From the NCBI GenBank assembly GCA_004554775.1, contig SFKI01000010.1, positions 62,001-126,000 on the forward strand: DNA of 64,000 nt, given 5' to 3'. Source of the stretch: Subdoligranulum variabile. GTDB lineage: Bacteria > Bacillota > Clostridia > Oscillospirales > Ruminococcaceae. A program made the translations under genes and the position numbers. Positions 8,322 through 16,195 of this stretch are shown here, piece after piece. Each line of letters starts with the position of its first letter. Position 1 is the stretch's first letter. Below the pieces are notes generated by a model. The model was given only the letters and a program-made list of their open reading frames with translations. It made no database searches and was not told the DNA's origin.

Positions 8322-9776
8322 ATGCCGATTCATGGCCACACCAAAATTGAACTGACGAACCAGACGACCGGCGAGGTCGAGGTCGTCGAGAAGGATAACC
8401 TTGTAACAAACGCTGTAGCGCAGATTTTCACCTCGTTCAACGGCGGCGCCAACCTGCGCACGGCCAACGCCGGCGGCGAATACACCGGCTGGGAGCTGCC
8501 CGAAAGCCTGTACGGCGGCCTGCTGCTGTACGACCGCGCGCTGGGCAGCGACCCCGACACCGTGTTTGCCCCGCCCGAAGCCCGGCTGGTGGGCACCGGC
8601 GTGCCGCGCATGTCCAATACCGGCAACGGCGTGCTGCGCGGCAGCTACAACAAAATTGAAAGCAACATCGACGTAAAAAACGGCGTTGTGACGTTTGTTT
8701 ACGACTTTGCCACCAGCCAGGCCAACGGGGTGATCGCCTCGGTCTGCTTAACGCACCGCTACGGCGGCTACTTTGACGAGTCCGTCGCCGCGCTGGCCGA
8801 GGCCGACGGCGCGCGCTCGGGCCAGTACCAGTACAGCGGCCTGTTTGACGGCGCGAAGCCTTTCCCGCGTGCGCCCGGCCAGAGCGATACGACCTTGTTT
8901 GGCCGCCCGCTGTACGCCGACCCCGAGAGCGACGAGATGCTTTTTGCGGCGCTGGATGGCACCAATCTGGTGCTGCGCCACGTAACGGGTTTGACGACCG
9001 AGCTTGACCTGTTCAACCCGGTGGGGACGTCGCGGGTAAAAAACATCGAAACCATGGACATTTCTGACGTGATGTACGCCAAGGGCGACGGCTACTACAC
9101 CGCCGTGGGTTACGATGCCGATGCCGACCAGATCTACGTCGTCAGCACCGAGTGCGCGCCGCTGAAGCCCACCGACCACATCCGCGTGCGCACCTACGAC
9201 CGAAAAACGCGCGCGGCCAAGACCTACGAGTTTGCCAACCCCACCGGCGCGCAGCTGATGGGCGGTGTGGGCGGCGACACCCCGCTGCTGCGCAACACGG
9301 GCCGTGTGCTGGGCGGGTGCCTGTACGTGGCGGGGTATGTGTCCGATGTATCGTACTCTGCGCCCAAGCTGCAGCCGTTTTATAAGATCCCGCTGGCCGA
9401 CCCGAGCAAGGTGGAAAGCATCGACAACCATGGACTGATGTTGCCGATGATCCACGACGCGCACGACGGAAAGCTCTACTATTACGGCAGCCTTTACGCA
9501 GGCTACGGCCGCGTGCTGAACACCGTGACGAAGGAAATATTGGCGATGGAGGCGTTCAACGATGCTGACCGCTACCCCTACTGCTGCGTGCCGGTTTTGG
9601 GCTGCCCGGTGGCACCGTTCATGCTGCAATACGCCTACCCCTCGGGCGAAGGGGAGCTGCGGCAGGGCATCCGCCGCAACTACCTGGCCACCATCAACGA
9701 CCTGGCCGCGCCGGTGGAAAAAACCGCTGATAAAACGATGAAAATTACCTATACACTGCGAAAGGCGGCGGAATGA
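8322..9776 (+). CDS. Phage tail fibre / receptor-binding-like protein
   Basis: A 484-residue protein. ATG follows AAAGGAGACACT. A longer in-frame start overlaps the previous gene and has no ribosome binding site. The N-terminus (THTKIELTN-like strand, then LVTNAVAQIFTSFNGG) is of the kind that attaches fibres to a baseplate. The rest is rich in Tyr, Gly and Asp, with repeated strand-turn units such as GDGYYTAVGYDADADQIYVV that suggest a beta-propeller-like receptor-binding module. Its place between the appendage gene and the lysis genes is standard for fibres. Propeller fold and receptor binding are inference. Confidence 0.55.
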   Translation: MPIHGHTKIELTNQTTGEVEVVEKDNLVTNAVAQIFTSFNGGANLRTANAGGEYTGWELPESLYGGLLLYDRALGSDPDTVFAPPEARLVGTGVPRMSNTGNGVLRGSYNKIESNIDVKNGVVTFVYDFATSQANGVIASVCLTHRYGGYFDESVAALAEADGARSGQYQYSGLFDGAKPFPRAPGQSDTTLFGRPLYADPESDEMLFAALDGTNLVLRHVTGLTTELDLFNPVGTSRVKNIETMDISDVMYAKGDGYYTAVGYDADADQIYVVSTECAPLKPTDHIRVRTYDRKTRAAKTYEFANPTGAQLMGGVGGDTPLLRNTGRVLGGCLYVAGYVSDVSYSAPKLQPFYKIPLADPSKVESIDNHGLMLPMIHDAHDGKLYYYGSLYAGYGRVLNTVTKEILAMEAFNDADRYPYCCVPVLGCPVAPFMLQYAYPSGEGELRQGIRRNYLATINDLAAPVEKTADKTMKITYTLRKAAE

Positions 9777-10405
9777 TGCCGGGCATTTTTACGGGCCGCG
9801 TGCAGATAAAATACCGCTATGGCCGCTACGGGTACACGCGCGGCGGCGGCAAGATCTGGCACGGCGGCATGGATATAGTCGGGTTGGATTCGACTGATAT
9901 ACGCATGCCGTATTATAAAGACAAGCGCATTGCCGGCACCGTGACCCGCGCGCGCCGCGTGACCGACCACAGCAGCAAAACGTGGGAATGGGGCTGGTAC
10001 GTCTGCGTAAAACTGGACGCAAACCAGACGCCGGACGACGTGAATTTTTTGTACTTTTGTCACTGCCGCGAGCTGAAAGTGCAGCCGGGCGACCGCGTCG
10101 CCAGCGGCGATCTGCTGGCCGTGATGGGCCAAAGCGGCAACGCGGCGGGCGGCTACGACCACTGCCACCTGGAAGCACGCGCCACGGCAAACGGCAAGGG
10201 GCTGGACCCCAGCCAGTACGCGGGCTGCCCCAATGCGGTGGGCGTGTACGGTGAGCAACCGAAAACAAACGATGAACCGATGAATATGCAGCTTATCACG
10301 GTAGGCCCGGTGAGCCGCGGTGACGCCGACGCGGTCTACACGCTGTGCCGCAGCCGCGGGCTGGTGGACGCCGGTTTGTACAAAAGTGAATGGAGTGTTG
10401 GATAA
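9773..10405 (+). CDS. Phage endolysin, M23 (LytM-type) zinc metallopeptidase
   Basis: A 210-residue protein starting in an ATGA overlap. The M23 pattern is complete: H30 and D34 in HGGMD (zinc ligands), H97 in the strand YFCHC, GDRVASGDLLAVMGQSGN as the conserved turn, and H130-x-H132 in DHCHLE. Such enzymes cut peptide bridges or stems of peptidoglycan. Within the phage lysis module, just before the holin, it is the likely lysin. A C-terminal tail after residue 165 may bind the wall. There is no signal peptide, so release would depend on the holin. Confidence 0.8.
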   Translation: MMPGIFTGRVQIKYRYGRYGYTRGGGKIWHGGMDIVGLDSTDIRMPYYKDKRIAGTVTRARRVTDHSSKTWEWGWYVCVKLDANQTPDDVNFLYFCHCRELKVQPGDRVASGDLLAVMGQSGNAAGGYDHCHLEARATANGKGLDPSQYAGCPNAVGVYGEQPKTNDEPMNMQLITVGPVSRGDADAVYTLCRSRGLVDAGLYKSEWSVG

Positions 10406-10848
10406 TGGAAAAGAAAAACGGGTTTTTGTACGCAAAAGCCGCCGTGGCCGCGCTGTGCGGGGCGTTTACGGCGGCGTTCGGCTGGTTGGGCTGGCTGGTG
10501 CTGGCCTGGGCGGTGTGCATGGCGCTGGACTGGCTTAGCGGCAGTGCGGCCGCCGCCAGCAAAGGGGAATGGTCCAGCGCCGCGGCGCGCGCGGGCATCT
10601 GGCACAAGGCGGGCATGGTGGTGGTCGTCTGCGTGGCGGCGCTGACAGACCTTGTTTTGTGCGTGGCTATGCAGAATTTGCCGGGATTTGATTTGGACGT
10701 TGATGGAGTGGTGCTGCCGGTGGTGCTGGTGTGGTACATTTTTACCGAGCTGGGCAGCATTGCCGAGAACGGCGCGGCAATGGGGGCACCGGTGCCGGGG
10801 TGGCTTTTGTCGCTTCTTGCAGAAGGCAAGGAGAAAGTTTCTAAATAG
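10405..10848 (+). CDS. Phage holin (phage_holin_4 type)
   Basis: A 147-residue membrane protein. The ATG at 10405 overlaps the endolysin stop as TAATG and has GGAG nine bases upstream. An earlier in-frame ATG at 10390 lacks a site. Three or more hydrophobic segments are visible (near residues 13-45, 70-92 and 100-118), with a short charged C-terminus (AEGKEKVSK). Size and position next to a lysin fit the holins that open the membrane at lysis. It is the last prophage gene here, followed by a terminator. Confidence 0.8.
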   Translation: MEKKNGFLYAKAAVAALCGAFTAAFGWLGWLVLAWAVCMALDWLSGSAAAASKGEWSSAAARAGIWHKAGMVVVVCVAALTDLVLCVAMQNLPGFDLDVDGVVLPVVLVWYIFTELGSIAENGAAMGAPVPGWLLSLLAEGKEKVSK

Positions 10849-10858
10849 CGCGTTCGGC

Positions 10859-10891
10859 GGCCCTGCCTACCTTGCGGCAGGGCCTTTTGTT
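10859..10891 (+). terminator. Terminator after the phage lysis genes
   Basis: A 9-bp stem (GGCCCTGCC with GGCAGGGCC) with loop TACCTTGC, followed by TTTTGTT. It ends the late phage transcript. Confidence 0.88.
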
Positions 10892-10899
10892 AGAGGGCT

Positions 10900-11335
10900 T
10901 CTTCCGGGAGGTCTTCCTTTTTTGTGACCAAAAAAGGAAGCGAAAAAAGTCTCGCTGTTCCGAGGCAGCCGCTTGGCGGCGCACAACGAGCGCCGCCATC
11001 CCGCAAAGCGGGCCCGCTCGTGCGCTACGCGCAATCCCCGGCCCAGGGGGCCCGCCCCCTGGGAACCCCAAAGGGGGGGGGTCGTTCGGCGGAAAAGCTA
11101 AAAAATGCAGGAGTGCTGCATTTTTCTTAACGCTTTTCCGCCGCCCGACAGATTGACCCCTCCGGGGCCAAATTTTGGTTGGCGTAGGGGCGGATTCTAT
11201 ATCCGCCCGGGGAGTTTGGCGGTGACGGTGATTCTTGCGGGCGAGCAATGCTCGCCCCTACGGTGACTAAAGGCTTTCCTTGAGGGGAGCCTTTAACTCT
11301 ACGCCCCTAGGCCGTGCCCCGCGCCTCGGAAGTAG
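10900..11335 (+). repeat. Composite intergenic repeat, second copy
   Basis: This stretch lies between the prophage and the pilus operon. It opens with the hairpin CTTCCTTTTTT-GTGACC-AAAAAAGGAAG, continues with the GGCGGCGCACAACGAGCGCC block and the GCGGGCCCGC palindrome, and then the hairpin AAAAATGCAG-GAGTG-CTGCATTTTT (11101-11125). It carries GACCCCTCCGGGGCCAAA, GGCGGATTCTATATCCGCC, GCGGGCGAGCAATGCTCGCCC and a worn CCTTGAGGGGAGCC end. The order is the same as in the copies at 4600 and 46205. No gene is supported here. Confidence 0.85.
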
Positions 11336-11350
11336 CGGGAGCCGCCCAAA

Positions 11351-11383
11351 TAAAAAAGGGGACACCGCAAGGTGGTGTCCCCT
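11351..11383 (-). terminator. Terminator of the minus-strand pilus operon
   Basis: Read on the minus strand, a perfect 10-bp stem (AGGGGACACC with GGTGTCCCCT) carries the loop ACCTTGC and is followed by TTTTTT. It lies 14 bases past the end of the pilT remnant. Confidence 0.88.
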
Positions 11384-11396
11384 GTAAAGCAGAATA

Positions 11397-11954
11397 TCAA
11401 AAATACTGTTCCAAATCCCGCTTGTCTGCCGAGCATTTCAGCGCGGCTTCTTTCGTGATCTGGCCGGCATCTACCAGCCGGGCCAGGTCGCCGTTCAGGC
11501 TGTGCATGCCAAGCGCGGCGCCGGATTGCAGCACGCTCGGGATCTGGAAGCACTTGTTCTCGCGGATGAGGTTGCACACCGCGTCGGTGCCTACCAAAAC
11601 CTCGGTGGCGGCGCAGCGGCCGCGGCCGGTGGCAAGCGGCAGCAGCTGCTGGGTGATAACACCACGCAGCGTCGCCGAAATTTTCCCCTGCTGGTAAAAC
11701 ACGTTCACGCGGCTGCGGGTGCCGTCGGGCGCGGCGATGGCAAAATCCGCGTCCAGCCGGTGCAGATCCAGCGCTTCGCGGTGGGTTTCGTCCAGCGTGC
11801 TTTCGATCAGCGCTCAGGTCGCGTCGGCGTCAAACTGCACGGGTGCTTCCACCAGCACGCCGTCGATGCGGAACATCAGCGGCAGCCCCTGCGAAATGTG
11901 GATGTCGCTGGCGTTCCTCTGGCGGGCCAGCGCGGTCAGTTCGTGGATCTGCAT
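11397..11954 (-). pseudogene. pilT: Decayed pilT-like retraction ATPase (stop codon plus internal deletion)
   Basis: The start ATG follows GAGGAG, which overlaps the end of pilB. The first 46 codons give a typical PilT N-terminus (LTALARQRNASDIHISQG, then LMFRIDGVLV) and are ended by an in-frame TGA at 11816-11814. After the stop the same frame continues with a PilT-like strand (RSRVNVFYQQGKISATLR) that joins directly to the C-terminal part (GVITQQLLPLATGRGR, then IPSVLQSGAALGMHSLNGDL). The Walker A, Asp box, Walker B and His box region that should lie between, roughly 170-190 residues, is absent. Both lesions are in frame with the flanks. No ATPase activity can be expected. A short stand-alone product from the downstream part cannot be ruled out. 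Confidence 0.8.
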
Positions 11955-11960
11955 ACGGGA

Positions 11961-13649
11961 TCACTCCTCATAATAGGTGATTTTCAGCAGCTCTTCGGGG
12001 GTGGTCACACCGCGCTGCACCAGCGCAACGGCGCTCTCCCGCAGGCTGCGCATACCCTGACTTTTACGCGCTGCAACGGTCATTTCTTCCACGGTGGCTC
12101 CGTCCGCGATCATGCGGCGCAGCTCTTTGTTGATGACCACCATCTCATGGATGGCCACGCGGCCCTTGTAGCCGGTGCCGTTGCACTGCGGGCAGCCGGA
12201 GCCGCGCATGACAAACGGGACGCGCGGTCCAAGCAGCTCGGCTTCGGCCTCGGTCACGGGCATCTGCTTGGCGCAGGCCGGGCAGACGCGGCGCATCAGG
12301 CGCTGCGCCACCACACCGGCAAGGGAGTTGGCGATCATGTACCGCTCTACGCCCATGTCCTCCAAGCGGACGATCGACGATAGGGCGTCGTTTGTATGCA
12401 GGGTCGAGAACACCATGTGGCCCGTGATGGCCGCCCGCACAGAGATCGACGCGGTCTCGGCATCGCGCGTCTCGCCGACCATGATGACGTCGGGGTCCTG
12501 GCGCAGCAGGGCGCGCAGGCCGCTTTCAAAGGTCAGGCCCGCCACGTTGTTTACCTGCGTCTGGTTGATGTGGTCGAGGTTGCGTTCGACAGGGTCCTCG
12601 ATGGTCGAGACATTGACCTGCCGCTGCGCGATGGCTTGCAGCACCATGTACAGCGTGGTGGTCTTGCCGCTGCCGGTGGGGCCGGTCAGGTAGACGATGC
12701 CGTTGGGGCGGTCTAGCAGCGGCTTAAAGCGCGCGTAGGTCTCGTCGTCCATGCCGAAATGGTCGGCGTGCTCAATGCGGATGTTGGTGGCAAGCAGACG
12801 CAGCACGGCCTTTTCGCCGAACACGGTTGGTAAAATCGACACACGTACGTTGATATCCGGCCCGGTCTCAAGCCGCGCGCGGAAGTGCCCGTCCTGCGGG
12901 ATGCGGTGCTCGGCGATGTCGAGGTTCGACATGATCTTGATGCGCGCGATCAGCGGCTGATGCAAAGCGCGCTGCAGCTGCACGTAGTCGATGATGACAC
13001 CGTCGATGCGCATGCGCACCTTCGTTTCGCCCTCGAACGGCTCGATGTGGATGTCCGAAGCGCCGGTGGTGGCCGCGCGCTGGACCAGGCTGTTCAGCAG
13101 GCGGATGATGGGTGCGTCGGTATCGCCGCTCTCATCGGTCATGTCGATGGCAAATTCCTCTCTGCGTGCGGCGGCCATGTCGCTGCTGTTGGCCTTGCTG
13201 GCGGCCTTGCGGGCGCGCACCTCGGCGTAGTAATACTGGATGCTGCGGCGCAGGGGTTCCAGCTCGGCCAGCACGATCTCAGGCTCCAGGCTGGTCAGCT
13301 GGCGGATATCCTCGATGGCGTAGTAGTTCAGCGGGTCGTTGGCGGCAATGACCAGGCTGCGGCCGTTGACGGCGATGGGCAGCATGTCGTACTTTTGCGC
13401 CAGCTCGTACGGGACCTTCTCAACGGCGGAAATATCGACGTTGATCTGTGCAAAATCAATCATCCGCAGCTGCAGGCGCTGGGCCAGGGCCTCCAGCACC
13501 TGGCGCTCGTTGACATAGCCAAGCTCTTGCAGCGCCTGGCCGACGCGCAGGTTTTTGTGCTCCTTCTGGTAGGCCAGGGCGGTTTGCAGCTGGTCGGGGG
13601 TGATGTAGCCGAAGTCGATCAGGACATCGCCAAGACGAATGTTATTCAA
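11961..13649 (-). CDS. pilB: Type IV pilus extension ATPase PilB (GspE family)
   Basis: 562 residues, full length for the family. The N-terminal domain (residues 1-150) is followed by the ATPase core: Walker A GPTGSGKT at 323-330, Asp box STIEDPVE near 348-355, Walker B DPDVIMVGETRD at 385-396, and His box GHMVFSTLHTND at 410-421. The four-Cys zinc site is C456/C459 and C486/C489. It powers pilus assembly from the cytoplasm through PilC and PilM. The start is TTG, ten bases after GGAGAG and overlapping the pilO stop as TTGA. It is the only intact ATPase of the locus, since the following pilT is broken. Confidence 0.96.
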   Translation of the reverse strand: MNNIRLGDVLIDFGYITPDQLQTALAYQKEHKNLRVGQALQELGYVNERQVLEALAQRLQLRMIDFAQINVDISAVEKVPYELAQKYDMLPIAVNGRSLVIAANDPLNYYAIEDIRQLTSLEPEIVLAELEPLRRSIQYYYAEVRARKAASKANSSDMAAARREEFAIDMTDESGDTDAPIIRLLNSLVQRAATTGASDIHIEPFEGETKVRMRIDGVIIDYVQLQRALHQPLIARIKIMSNLDIAEHRIPQDGHFRARLETGPDINVRVSILPTVFGEKAVLRLLATNIRIEHADHFGMDDETYARFKPLLDRPNGIVYLTGPTGSGKTTTLYMVLQAIAQRQVNVSTIEDPVERNLDHINQTQVNNVAGLTFESGLRALLRQDPDVIMVGETRDAETASISVRAAITGHMVFSTLHTNDALSSIVRLEDMGVERYMIANSLAGVVAQRLMRRVCPACAKQMPVTEAEAELLGPRVPFVMRGSGCPQCNGTGYKGRVAIHEMVVINKELRRMIADGATVEEMTVAARKSQGMRSLRESAVALVQRGVTTPEELLKITYYEE

Positions 13650-14371
13650 GATACCACACTCTCCTTATCGCAGAGGATGACGCTGAGCTGCACGGTAAAG
13701 GTGGCCGTGCCGGTGGTGGTGCCGCTTGCATCGGTGTAGGCGGCGTGGTCGATCTGGACGCTGCGCAGCTGCACCGACGGGTACTGCCCGGCGAGGTCGT
13801 CGAGCATCGCGTAAAAGTCACTGTCGCTGCCCGTGCAGCGGAAGGTGACGGTGCAGGCTTTAAAGTAGTCGGCATTCGCGTAGACGCGGGTCAGCGGCGG
13901 GGCCAGCTCCATCAGCACCGCGTTGGTGTCGGCGGTGGCAAGCGTCGGGTCTGAGGAGTCGATCTCGCCGGGCGCGGCGGTGTCCTCGGCCTTATCGCTG
14001 GCGGCGTAGCCGGTCAGGCTCTGGGTGTTGATGCTGCTGATCTCCAGCGAGAGCGGCGCAAGGTTGTGCCCGAGCTCCAGGTTGGAGACCAGCGTGTCAA
14101 GGTCGCTGCTGGAAAGCAGGCCGTAGTAGCTGGCGTTGGCCTGCTGCAAGGCGGCCCAGCTCTCGGTTTTGGCGGCGGCGTTGGTGCCGGACAGCGCGAT
14201 GGTATCCTGCATGGCGATCTGCGCCTGCTGGGCATCGGCGAGGTCGGCGGCGGCCTGGTCGCTGGCCGACAGCGCGGGCATGAGCATGAATTGCACAAAA
14301 AAGAAGATAAAAGCAAACATACCTACGACATAAAGCAGCAGCTTGTCGCGGGCGGTGATCTCGGTAGTCAT
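13646..14371 (-). CDS. pilO: Type IV pilus inner-membrane protein, PilO-like
   Basis: 241 residues. A short basic N-terminus (TTEITARDK) is followed by one membrane helix at about 11-32 (LLYVVGMFAFIFFFVQFMLM), then a helix with Ala/Gln/Asp repeats (coiled coil, about 38-75), then an extracellular alpha/beta domain ending in strands near 225-237. This is the PilO/GspM layout, which forms the alignment complex with PilN and PilM. Sequence similarity to known PilO is low, and position carries much of the call. ATG has GGGAGGG upstream. The stop overlaps the pilB start. Confidence 0.75.
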   Translation of the reverse strand: MTTEITARDKLLLYVVGMFAFIFFFVQFMLMPALSASDQAAADLADAQQAQIAMQDTIALSGTNAAAKTESWAALQQANASYYGLLSSSDLDTLVSNLELGHNLAPLSLEISSINTQSLTGYAASDKAEDTAAPGEIDSSDPTLATADTNAVLMELAPPLTRVYANADYFKACTVTFRCTGSDSDFYAMLDDLAGQYPSVQLRSVQIDHAAYTDASGTTTGTATFTVQLSVILCDKESVVS

Positions 14372-14386
14372 AAGCGTCCCTCCCTG

Positions 14387-14977
14387 TTATTCCGGTGCGG
14401 CCAGCACGCAGCGCAGGTTCAGCGCATAGCCTGCGGGCTCGCCCTGATTGTTGGTGGACTGATAGCCGGTGTAGTCCACGCCGGAAAAGACGCCGCAGCT
14501 TTGCAGCGCGCGCACGTAGGTGGGGATGTCGATGACGGTGTCCGACGTGGCGTTGAATTGCAGCACGCCGGTGGCGGCATCGTAGCTGGTGAACTCGACC
14601 GTGATGCCGCTGGACGACCCGGCAGCGTCGATGCGGTTGAGCAGGCTGCTGGTCAGATCGGGGTAGCTGTCCAGCAAAGCCGAGACGCCGTTGGCGTAGT
14701 CCGCCAGGCTATGGTAGGTATCAGCGGCCTGCTGATCCTGCAAGGATTGCTGATAGGGCGTCAGATTTTGCTCATCGGCGCACCAGGCGCGCAGGTCGCT
14801 GGCCTGCCCGCGCATCAGCGCCGTATGCACGACCACGCCGCCCCACGCCAGCAGGCACCCCGCCACGATGATAATGCCCGGCGCGGCCTTGCGCAAAAAC
14901 GCATTGCGCGCCGAAGTTTTCCCGGCCTTAGCGGCCTGCTGGTATTGCAGATAAAAGTTGTTTTGTTTTGTTGCCAT
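14387..14977 (-). CDS. pilN: Type IV pilus inner-membrane protein, PilN-like
   Basis: 196 residues. A cytoplasmic N-terminus of about 28 residues (NNFYLQYQQAAKAGKTSARN) is followed by a membrane helix at about 34-52 (GIIIVAGCLLAWGGVVVHTA), a helical stretch, then a ferredoxin-like domain with the strand pattern GVLQFNATSDTVIDIPTYVR. This fits PilN, the partner of PilM and PilO. A GAGG site precedes the ATG. A 200-base gap with a repeat fragment separates it from pilM, but the order pilM-pilN-pilO-pilB is the standard one. Confidence 0.75.
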   Translation of the reverse strand: MATKQNNFYLQYQQAAKAGKTSARNAFLRKAAPGIIIVAGCLLAWGGVVVHTALMRGQASDLRAWCADEQNLTPYQQSLQDQQAADTYHSLADYANGVSALLDSYPDLTSSLLNRIDAAGSSSGITVEFTSYDAATGVLQFNATSDTVIDIPTYVRALQSCGVFSGVDYTGYQSTNNQGEPAGYALNLRCVLAAPE

Positions 14978-14997
14978 TGTGATGACCTCGCTGAATC

Positions 14998-15150
14998 TTT
15001 ATATGCAGCATTTTCAGCCTGCCGCTTGCCGCCACCTTGCGGCGGCGCGCTCGAATATAATGGGCTACTTCCACTAGGCCTACCTTTTTTGGTCACAAAA
15101 AAGGAAGGTCTTGCGGAAGTATGACGCTAATTCGAGGAACCGGCCGCATG
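14998..15150 (-). repeat. Fragment of the composite intergenic repeat, inverted
   Basis: It contains the hairpin CCTTTTTTGGTCACAAAAAAGG, the short motif GGAAGTATGACGCTAA, and a CGCCACCTTGCGGCGG hairpin (15029-15044). The same pieces, in the same orientation, occur at 38630-38720. It lies inside the pilM-pilN space, so the operon transcript would run through it. Confidence 0.7.
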
Positions 15151-15178
15151 GTGGCCGGTGACGAAAGCGCGAAACAAA

Positions 15179-16072
15179 TTATCGCCCAATCAAGTTGCCT
15201 GCGGCCAACGCCACATCGGCCAGCTTCACCCCTTCGGGCAGCTTCACATTCACCGTCTCGGGGTACTCTGCGGCATCCAGCCGCAAAGCCTGGCAGGCGG
15301 GTGTGCAGGCAGCCAAATCGGCGGGGGTGCTGCCGCCGAAATAGACCGCCGTGATGGGGTGCTCGCTCTTGGCGGCAGTCTGGAACTGGATCAGGCCCGA
15401 AAGCTTCTGCCCGATCTCGGTGCCGGATGCCTGGGTCCCGCGGGGGTTAAACAACCGGCTGCGGGTCGAGTATTTGTATTGGCCTTCTTCGTAAAGCCCT
15501 GCAATCAACGAATCACCGTCAAATTGCAGCACAACAAAGCTCTGCTTTGCCAGGGCGGGGGTGGCACCCACCAGCTTGATCTGCCCGGCCAGCGCCAGGT
15601 CGATGCTGTGCAGTTTCAGCCCGCAGGCCGTGGCCAGATGGATGTAATTTTCGATGACCGCGCTCTCCACGCGGGTGGCCAGCACGGTGTCGGCCTTGGA
15701 CTTTTTGTCGGTGGAAAGCAGCATATAGTCGTCCAGCGGGGCGGTCACGTCGGCGCCGCCGCTGGAAAGCTCCCGCGTCAGCACCGCCGCGCGCTTTTTC
15801 TCGTTCATGCGGGGCAGCGTCAGCACGCGATGGTTGAACTGGCTGCCGCCCGCCGCCAGCGCCACACGCTGGGTGGGCAGACTGTTGGCCGCAAAAAAGC
15901 CTTGCAGCGCGGCGGTCAACTCGCCCTCGTTGGTGATGATGCCGTTGATCAGGCAGCCCTCGGGCAGCTCGGTCTGGCACGCCGCCGTGAGCCTGGCCCC
16001 ATTGGCCGCCGGCACCCCCACCGCCGCATACACGGTACGGTTGCAAAGATAAAGCGAGGTTAAAACGGGCAT
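15179..16072 (-). CDS. pilM: Type IV pilus assembly protein PilM-like (actin-like ATPase)
   Basis: 297 residues, a little short for PilM (about 350). The start follows AAGGAG. The N-terminus has the strand pattern of the actin fold (LYLCNRTVYAAVGV) and the second half contains a phosphate-loop-like turn (VLQFDGDSLIAGLYEEG) and a YFGGSTP motif near the end that matches the adenosine motif of PilM/FtsA. It would sit under the membrane, bind the PilN N-terminus and contact PilB. A short GGGGAGG hairpin repeat, but no terminator, fills the 123 bases between it and pilC. Confidence 0.75.
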   Translation of the reverse strand: MPVLTSLYLCNRTVYAAVGVPAANGARLTAACQTELPEGCLINGIITNEGELTAALQGFFAANSLPTQRVALAAGGSQFNHRVLTLPRMNEKKRAAVLTRELSSGGADVTAPLDDYMLLSTDKKSKADTVLATRVESAVIENYIHLATACGLKLHSIDLALAGQIKLVGATPALAKQSFVVLQFDGDSLIAGLYEEGQYKYSTRSRLFNPRGTQASGTEIGQKLSGLIQFQTAAKSEHPITAVYFGGSTPADLAACTPACQALRLDAAEYPETVNVKLPEGVKLADVALAAGNLIGR

Positions 16073-16195
16073 AGATATTTCTCCTTAGATAAGGTGGGAT
16101 ACAAGCTGGGTGGTTTCGGGCTTTGGGCCACCCCTTCGTCCGCTGCGCGGCCACCTCCCCTCAAGGGGAGGCTTTTAGAGGGGGGCGAGGAGCGC

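Noticed and set aside
11814..11816. The TGA in the pilT remnant as a selenocysteine codon
   Set aside because: No catalytic Cys is expected at this place in PilT, no SECIS-like hairpin was seen, and the core of the protein is deleted anyway.
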